A program made the position numbers and the translations under genes. A DNA stretch of 12,416 bases, from contig DHER01000138.1 of NCBI GenBank assembly GCA_002399975.1, forward strand, positions 7,020-19,435, given 5' to 3'. The stretch comes from Firmicutes bacterium UBA4845 (GTDB lineage Bacteria > Bacillota > Clostridia > Tissierellales > Sedimentibacteraceae). Each line of letters opens with the position of its first letter. Position 1 is the stretch's first letter. Below the pieces are notes generated by a model. The model made no database searches, had not been told where the DNA came from, and saw only the letters and a list, made by a program, of their open reading frames with translations. Positions 7,824 through 12,416 of the stretch are shown piece after piece.

Positions 7824-8747
7824 CTATTTATTATATGACTTTTCTTTTAGTAAAATTAAATTAGTAACAACCTCATTATAAGGGGTATCCACACCTAGTT
7901 CTTTACCAATTCTTACAATAGCACCGTTAATATTCATTATCTCTGTTTTTCTATTGTTAAGAACATCTGATAGCATAGAAGAAGTATTTTCGCTTGTTGC
8001 CCTACAAACCTCCTTACAATAATCAGCATTATCAAAATTCAATTTAATATTAGATTTTTTGGCAACCTCTATAGCTTCTGCTACAATATTTTCTAATATC
8101 TCTTCACTTTCCCTTGTTTCTAATAACCGTCCATTTTTTAAATTAGTTAATGCAGATAATGGATTAATTCCACAATTTACAATCAATTTCTCCCAAATTA
8201 ATGACATAACATTTTCTGAAATTTTTGCATTTCCCAATTCATCTAAATTCATAATTCTGTAAATCTCATTTATTCTTTTAGTCTTTTCTCCAGATATTTC
8301 ACCTAAAACTGTGCCACCATGCCCAGAATGTCTTATCTTACCTGGTCCTATGAAACTGGCCCCATTGGCACTAGTGCCTGCAATTATTTGGGAAATATCT
8401 ACCACCTTATTTATTTTTTCAATATTACCAAGTCCATTTTGGAGAGTTAAAACAATAGTGTTTTTCCCTAATATACTCTTATTCCCTTCTACAGCTATAT
8501 CTGTAATTGTAGATTTAACAAAAACAATAGCCAAATCTACAATTCCAATAGAACTAGAATCTACAACGGCCTTAACATTTTTAATATACCTTTCCTCATT
8601 GTCTTTAACTATACAAAGTCCTTTATGATTAATAGCATCTACATGTTCTTTAAATACATCTATAAAATATACTTCATGACCATTTTCAGCTAAGATGCCT
8701 CCATAAAGACTCCCCATAGCACCAGAACCTATAATAGCTATTTTCAT
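7824..8747 (-). CDS. panE: 2-dehydropantoate 2-reductase (ketopantoate reductase)
   Basis: A 307-residue ApbA/PanE protein of normal length. The Rossmann domain begins at residue 1 with IIGSGAMGSLYGG (GxGxxG at 7-12), followed by LQNGLGN (102-108). The C-terminal helical domain holds WEKLIVNCGINPLSAL with the catalytic lysine K187, and SSMLSDVLNNRKTEIMNING with the acid E269. The Lys-to-Glu distance matches the K176/E256 pair of E. coli PanE. It interconverts ketopantoate and D-pantoate with NADPH; reduction is strongly favoured. ATG at 8747 has AGGAAGTGAG just before it, and the gene follows panB after 18 bp. ApbA paralogues with other 2-oxo acid substrates exist, but the panB neighbour makes this call firm. 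Confidence 0.9.
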   Translation of the reverse strand: MKIAIIGSGAMGSLYGGILAENGHEVYFIDVFKEHVDAINHKGLCIVKDNEERYIKNVKAVVDSSSIGIVDLAIVFVKSTITDIAVEGNKSILGKNTIVLTLQNGLGNIEKINKVVDISQIIAGTSANGASFIGPGKIRHSGHGGTVLGEISGEKTKRINEIYRIMNLDELGNAKISENVMSLIWEKLIVNCGINPLSALTNLKNGRLLETRESEEILENIVAEAIEVAKKSNIKLNFDNADYCKEVCRATSENTSSMLSDVLNNRKTEIMNINGAIVRIGKELGVDTPYNEVVTNLILLKEKSYNK

Positions 8748-8765
8748 ATTCTCACTTCCTAAATT

Positions 8766-9596
8766 TTATTCGTCAAATCCTTCTACTTTTGCATTAAAAC
8801 AATATTCTTCTGATGGAAACTCTCCACTAACACTTTCCTCATGGAATTTATTTAGACCATCTATCATAGCTTGTCTTATATTAGCAAATTGTTTTACAAA
8901 CTTTGGTTGTAAATTTCCATACATACCAAGCAAATCTTGTGTTACTAAAACTTGACAATCAACATAAGGTCCTGCCCCAATACCTAGAATTGGAACACCT
9001 AAAGTTTCCTTCAAAACTTTCGCTACTCCTTTTGGTACACATTCTAAAACAATTGCAAAGACTCCAGCCTTTTCTAAAGCTTTTGCATCCTCCAATATTT
9101 TATTTGCAGTTTCTTTCGTATTTCCTTGAACCTTAAATCCACCTAACATACCAGCAGTTTGAGGTGTTAAACCAATATGGCCCATTACAGGTATACCAGC
9201 TGTTACAATAGATTTAACAGTACCTGCCATTTCAATTCCACCTTCTAGTTTAACGCAATCACAACCTGTTTCTTTATATATTCTATTAGCATTTTCAATA
9301 GCCTTTTCTATACTTACATTATAAGTGCCAAAAGGCATATCACCAACAATAAAAGTATTTGGAGCACCTTTTACTACTGGCTTAATATGATGAATCATAT
9401 CATCTAAAGTAACAGCGGTTGTCCCATCATAACCAAGCATAATCATTCCCAATGAATCTCCAACTAATATAACCTCTACATCACTGTCATCAATAATACT
9501 TGCCATAGTATAATCATAACCTGTTACATAAGTAAACATTCTGCCCTCCTCTTTGTATTTTTTGAAATCCTTCACTGACATTTTCTTTTTTGTCAT
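8766..9596 (-). CDS. panB: 3-methyl-2-oxobutanoate hydroxymethyltransferase (ketopantoate hydroxymethyltransferase)
   Basis: A 276-residue protein, complete against PanB of E. coli (264). With the start at 9596, the metal-binding D47 lies in VGDSLGM and D86 in GDMPFG. The active site also shows K116/E118 in VKLEGG, H140 in GHIGLTPQ, the base E185 in LECVP, GIGAGPYVDCQVLV and PKFVK. It transfers a hydroxymethyl group from methylene-tetrahydrofolate to 2-oxoisovalerate, giving ketopantoate; the chemistry is reversible. I chose ATG at 9596 because AAGGAGG lies 7 nt upstream. An upstream TTG at 9617 would place that ribosome site inside the gene. It is the first gene of the operon, about 50 nt after the expected transcript start. 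Confidence 0.95.
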   Translation of the reverse strand: MTKKKMSVKDFKKYKEEGRMFTYVTGYDYTMASIIDDSDVEVILVGDSLGMIMLGYDGTTAVTLDDMIHHIKPVVKGAPNTFIVGDMPFGTYNVSIEKAIENANRIYKETGCDCVKLEGGIEMAGTVKSIVTAGIPVMGHIGLTPQTAGMLGGFKVQGNTKETANKILEDAKALEKAGVFAIVLECVPKGVAKVLKETLGVPILGIGAGPYVDCQVLVTQDLLGMYGNLQPKFVKQFANIRQAMIDGLNKFHEESVSGEFPSEEYCFNAKVEGFDE

Positions 9597-9615
9597 ACCA
9601 ATTCCTCCTTGCCTC

Positions 9616-9648
9616 AATACGGCTTAATGGTTTGTAATACGGTTTAAT
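9616..9648. repeat. Two 13-bp direct repeats in the panB leader
   Basis: AATACGGCTTAAT (9616-9628) and AATACGGTTTAAT (9636-9648) differ at one base and start 20 bp apart, about two helical turns. They lie at and just downstream of the expected transcription start of the pan operon, before the ribosome site. Same-face tandem sites suit cooperative binding of a repressor. The protein is unknown; the IclR-type regulator of this window is one candidate. Confidence 0.6.
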
Positions 9649-9651
9649 AAA

Positions 9652-9680
9652 AGTATATCATCGCTATCTATTTATGTCAA
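9652..9680 (-). promoter_or_regulatory. Promoter of the panB-panE-panF operon
   Basis: On the minus strand, a perfect TTGACA (9675-9680), a 17-bp spacer and TATACT (9652-9657) form a near-ideal vegetative promoter. The transcript should start near 9645. Such a strong promoter beside repeated sites suggests control by repression. The leader of about 50 nt is too short for a known riboswitch. Confidence 0.88.
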
Positions 9681-9739
9681 TGAATATTCTGATTTTTTAT
9701 TATTATCATGTAATTTTTGTTATTCGTGATATGTTGGCT

Positions 9740-9783
9740 AAAAAAAAGGTCTTGAAACTTCTAAAAATAAAGGTTTCAAGACC
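9740..9783 (-). terminator. Rho-independent terminator of the peptidase/permease unit
   Basis: GGTCTTGAAAC (9748-9758) pairs perfectly with GTTTCAAGACC (9773-9783) around a 14-nt loop. Read on the minus strand, the 11-bp stem is followed by eight T residues (complement of 9740-9747). It ends transcripts coming from the permease gene and insulates the pan operon promoter about 60 bp further on. Confidence 0.85.
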
Positions 9784-9932
9784 AATGCACTGGGGACAGT
9801 TCTTTTTGCAGTCCAATAATTTACAGTTATAATAGTTGCAGGAATAACCACTCCTCTTGTCCAACGGCTATTTTACACTAAGATTTTTGTAATAGTATCC
9901 AATTCCAAAGAAGTTAATTGTAAAAATAAATA
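9784..9932. other. Intergenic stretch with possible remnants, no intact gene
   Basis: This 149-bp stretch between the terminator and the permease stop holds no convincing gene. Two weak things can be seen. ACTGGGGACAGTTC (about 9789-9802) resembles short motifs scattered in some Firmicute genomes near small transposable elements; this is from memory and unverified. On the minus strand, a roughly 22-codon frame just after the permease stop reads like the last helix and charged tail of a membrane protein (TINFFGIGYYYKNLSVK). Confidence 0.35.
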
Positions 9933-10667
9933 TCAAATTTTTTCCTGATTATTAGCATATCCTTTGATACCAAAGAATATCATTGCTGCTCCTATTACAA
10001 TGAAGAAAACTTTACCTAGTAGGAAAGATGCAGGCAATGTAAAAGGTGGCTCACCATCAGGTCCTACAGGAAGCGTTAATGGATAGGTACTAAAAGTTTG
10101 TCCCCCATATAAATCAACAGTTGTGGGAAGTGGCAAAAAGCCGATTAAAAGTACAAATATTATTAAAACATACAGCATATTAGGATGTATACTGCCTATG
10201 AGTAAACCAGCTCCAAAGATAAAAAATAAAGCAGGAATTAAAGTTATTAGGGATGGTATAATAAAATCTGTAAATTTATAAAAATGAAATATCACTCCAT
10301 AAAACAATAAGCTTATTACAATGACAAATAATGATATTATGATGTATCCTACAACAATAGTTAAGCCTTTGATAATACCGTATTTTAAAGGATTAACAGG
10401 AGTGGCAAATGTTAGCTGTTTAACTTGTTCCTCATCCTTTGAATAGAGAAAGGTTATGAAAAAAATTAAGGTAATAAGCAGCAAAGGTAATACTCTCGCA
10501 AGATACATTCCATAACTCCAAGCTGAAAAGGGAGCGGTATAAGCAATACCTACGATGATATCTTTCTTGAGTATCTGATAACTGTATAATATAGTAGTCA
10601 TCAATAAAACGAAAAATATTTTATTAAAAATCAATCGTTTTAGCTCATATTTAAAAATCTTTTTCAA
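9933..10667 (-). CDS. ABC-2-type membrane permease subunit
   Basis: An integral membrane protein of about 244 residues with the layout of ABC-2 permeases: a basic cytoplasmic N-terminus (KKIFKYELKRLIFNK), a first helix, then a second helix pair around LLLITLIFFITFLYSKDEE with the cytoplasmic VKQLTFATPVNPLKYGIIKG segment, and three or four further helices ending in MIFFGIKGYANNQ. About six membrane helices are visible. No ATPase domain is present or nearby in the window, so the energising subunit must lie outside it. TTG at 10667 is preferred: AAAGGAGG lies 9 nt upstream, while a TTG at 10673 would be only 3 nt from it. The start overlaps the end of the peptidase gene by 17 bp, so the two are probably coupled in translation and function. 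The substrate is unknown. Confidence 0.75.
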   Translation of the reverse strand: MKKIFKYELKRLIFNKIFFVLLMTTILYSYQILKKDIIVGIAYTAPFSAWSYGMYLARVLPLLLITLIFFITFLYSKDEEQVKQLTFATPVNPLKYGIIKGLTIVVGYIIISLFVIVISLLFYGVIFHFYKFTDFIIPSLITLIPALFFIFGAGLLIGSIHPNMLYVLIIFVLLIGFLPLPTTVDLYGGQTFSTYPLTLPVGPDGEPPFTLPASFLLGKVFFIVIGAAMIFFGIKGYANNQEKI

Positions 10668-12416
10668 TCTCAAGCACCTCCTTTGTTAACCCACAAGCAT
10701 CCAGAAATTCTTGAAATGTTAGTTGTTCATACTGATTTGAACTTGACAGTTTACTTAATACTTCATCCATTGCCTCTTCGCCACCTATGAGTTTCGCTGC
10801 CTTGTGTATTTTAAGTGGCATCAAACAGTATTTTTTGATTTCAAGCTCTCTGACTCTAAGATAAGCGGCAAAATTTTCAGGCATAATATCAAGATATTCT
10901 AGATGACGATGATAAAAATTGCGTTCCATCTCTTTAACAGCAGATTCCCACTGATCTACATAATGTTTTTGACCATATTCCTCTCCATACTTTTCTTTAT
11001 ATAGACGATAAGTAGAATAAACCGTAAGACCTTCCGATGTCCATTCTGGTGTATCTGGGTCTTCCCATATCATTCTGTTGAGACCCCACCACTGGTGAAT
11101 GATTTCATGAGCTAATATTTCTTTACCTACTGCACCCTTGATAGGATCAGTAAGTGAATATATGGAAAATGAGGTTTCGCTCATATTGCTTATACCGTCC
11201 GTGGCGCCACCTCCAAAATTGAAAGCAGAGGTCTGAATCAGAATCAAATTTTTGTTTTTTAAGTAATTTAAAGGTCCAAAATGTTCTGTACAATAATTGA
11301 ATACGTCCGTTAATACCTCCTCAACATCATTTTCTTCTAAAAGTTCCGTAAAGTTCTCATGGAAATAGAACTCAGCAGTCATTTCGTCAGCAACAATACT
11401 TTTACAGTTATAATCTGAAGCAAAAATGTCAAAGGAATCGTAGGAGTTTCTAAGAGTCCATGTTTTTGTACCATCATTATTATCAACAATATCTTGAATA
11501 TTACCATCCAGTGAAAGAAGAGTGAAAGTATCAGGTAAAACTACACTTACATCTACAGTGCTCCCATAGACGCCTAATGAAGGAATAAGGGCATGAGTCC
11601 TTAATTCAATATTTTTAGGGCTTATTTCACTACCCCCTAAACTGGTCTTATATGCACCCCAATTCTTCGGATATCCGCCATATTCTATCTCTAATACCAT
11701 ATCAGTTCCACTAGGAATATTAAATTGATAATGTTTCAAGACAAATTGTTCATCTGGCAATTCCATATATTCAATATCTTCACCATCTATTGTAGCACTG
11801 TATAATTTATAACCACTATTAATAATCAATCTTTTTTCAACAGAAGGTATAGGATTGGTGACGACGTATCTTATTTTACCATACATAGTATTTTTACTGA
11901 AATTAGGTGTAACTTCTGCAGTTACAGATTTAAATTTTAGTTCCAATCCGGTGTTGCGTATTGCATCCCAGTCTACTTCAGGGGGAGCATTGTTATAGAA
12001 AGGTTGTTTGAAGTAAATATTGATGCTCAATATAATTAGACCTATGGCTAAAATAGGCAGGTGATATTTTTTAATATTATGCTGTAAAGAGCCCCAAATA
12101 CCTTCTTCATACTTTCTTGTAAATAGCAGAGAGATAACCCATATACCAACTAAAAATATTATCCAAAATAAACGATTATAGAGACCTGTAAGAAGTACTT
12201 TATAGTTGCCAAAGCCGTCGGAAAACACGGGAATATTAGGATTGATCCATCGCAGTATAAAATCTTCTGTTAAGAAATCTGAAAAACTAAAAAGTACACA
12301 TGCTGCAAGAAATACGAAACTAATATCAAGCCTATTGGAAATCTTATAAAATATTGCTGCAAAAAGACTTCCTATCCACATGCTAGGAAGCATGTAAATC
12401 AAATAAGCACAGATAT
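10651..12416 (-). CDS. Membrane-anchored M1-family metallopeptidase, likely ABC-permease fusion (5' end outside window)
   Basis: The frame is open through the right window edge, so the N-terminus is missing. A TTG at 12402 lies within an open hydrophobic frame and is unlikely to be the true start. About 587 residues are visible. The first roughly 130 (numbered from that TTG) hold about four membrane helices, as in ABC-2 permease domains fused to M1 peptidases. An extracytoplasmic beta-rich region (about 150-340) resembles the M1 N-terminal domain. The catalytic part has HEIIHQWW (H432, E433, H436) and SEGLTVY with E457 as third zinc ligand. Y525 is a possible catalytic tyrosine. The usual GxMEN exopeptidase loop appears replaced by FGGGATDG (396-403), and the second histidine is 20 rather than 18 residues from the third ligand. 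Zinc binding looks intact, but aminopeptidase specificity is uncertain. It precedes and overlaps the permease gene. Confidence 0.85.
   Translation of the reverse strand, partial: ICAYLIYMLPSMWIGSLFAAIFYKISNRLDISFVFLAACVLFSFSDFLTEDFILRWINPNIPVFSDGFGNYKVLLTGLYNRLFWIIFLVGIWVISLLFTRKYEEGIWGSLQHNIKKYHLPILAIGLIILSINIYFKQPFYNNAPPEVDWDAIRNTGLELKFKSVTAEVTPNFSKNTMYGKIRYVVTNPIPSVEKRLIINSGYKLYSATIDGEDIEYMELPDEQFVLKHYQFNIPSGTDMVLEIEYGGYPKNWGAYKTSLGGSEISPKNIELRTHALIPSLGVYGSTVDVSVVLPDTFTLLSLDGNIQDIVDNNDGTKTWTLRNSYDSFDIFASDYNCKSIVADEMTAEFYFHENFTELLEENDVEEVLTDVFNYCTEHFGPLNYLKNKNLILIQTSAFNFGGGATDGISNMSETSFSIYSLTDPIKGAVGKEILAHEIIHQWWGLNRMIWEDPDTPEWTSEGLTVYSTYRLYKEKYGEEYGQKHYVDQWESAVKEMERNFYHRHLEYLDIMPENFAAYLRVRELEIKKYCLMPLKIHKAAKLIGGEEAMDEVLSKLSSSNQYEQLTFQEFLDACGLTKEVLEIEKDF

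Noticed and set aside
9597..9617. N-terminal extension of PanB from TTG at 9617
   Set aside because: It has no ribosome site of its own and contains the AAGGAGG that serves ATG 9596. The extra residues match nothing in PanB.
9597..9651. Riboswitch or leader-peptide control of panB
   Set aside because: The leader is only about 50 nt, shows no stable fold and no leader ORF. The direct repeats explain it better as a protein site.

Overview
The window is very AT-rich, with strong TTGACA/TATAAT-type promoters, AGGAGG-type ribosome binding sites and frequent TTG starts. Together with the protein families present, this points to a low-GC anaerobic Firmicute (Clostridia or Tissierellia-like). That placement rests on composition and gene style, not on a marker gene. 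No tRNA, rRNA, CRISPR array or intact mobile element was seen.

Left part (1-1904, minus strand): a TetR-type repressor gene followed 20 bp later by an MMPL/RND exporter that runs off the left edge. Their promoter has a perfect 12-bp palindrome at the expected transcription start, so this looks like a self-repressed efflux operon.

Middle (2064-9680): an IclR-family regulator on the plus strand is convergent with a six-gene minus-strand operon and shares a bidirectional hairpin terminator with it. The operon reads panB (ketopantoate hydroxymethyltransferase), panE (ketopantoate reductase), a YtcJ-like metal amidohydrolase, a divergent BrnQ/LIVCS-family transporter, yhdT (DUF997) and panF (sodium/pantothenate symporter). 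It starts at a near-consensus promoter, followed just downstream by a 13-bp direct repeat with a 20-bp period. panC and panD are absent. A pantothenate importer, an amide-type hydrolase, and two enzymes linking pantoate to 2-oxoisovalerate could form a route that breaks pantothenate down, or a salvage and biosynthesis locus. This is the most interesting point of the window, but the direction of flow is inference.

Right part (9740-12416, minus strand): the C-terminal part of a large membrane protein with an M1-type zinc peptidase domain, overlapping the gene for a six-helix ABC-2-type permease subunit. A rho-independent terminator separates this unit from the pan operon. The 336 bp between the permease stop and the panB start hold that terminator, the panB promoter, the direct repeats and a short stretch with possible gene or element remnants.
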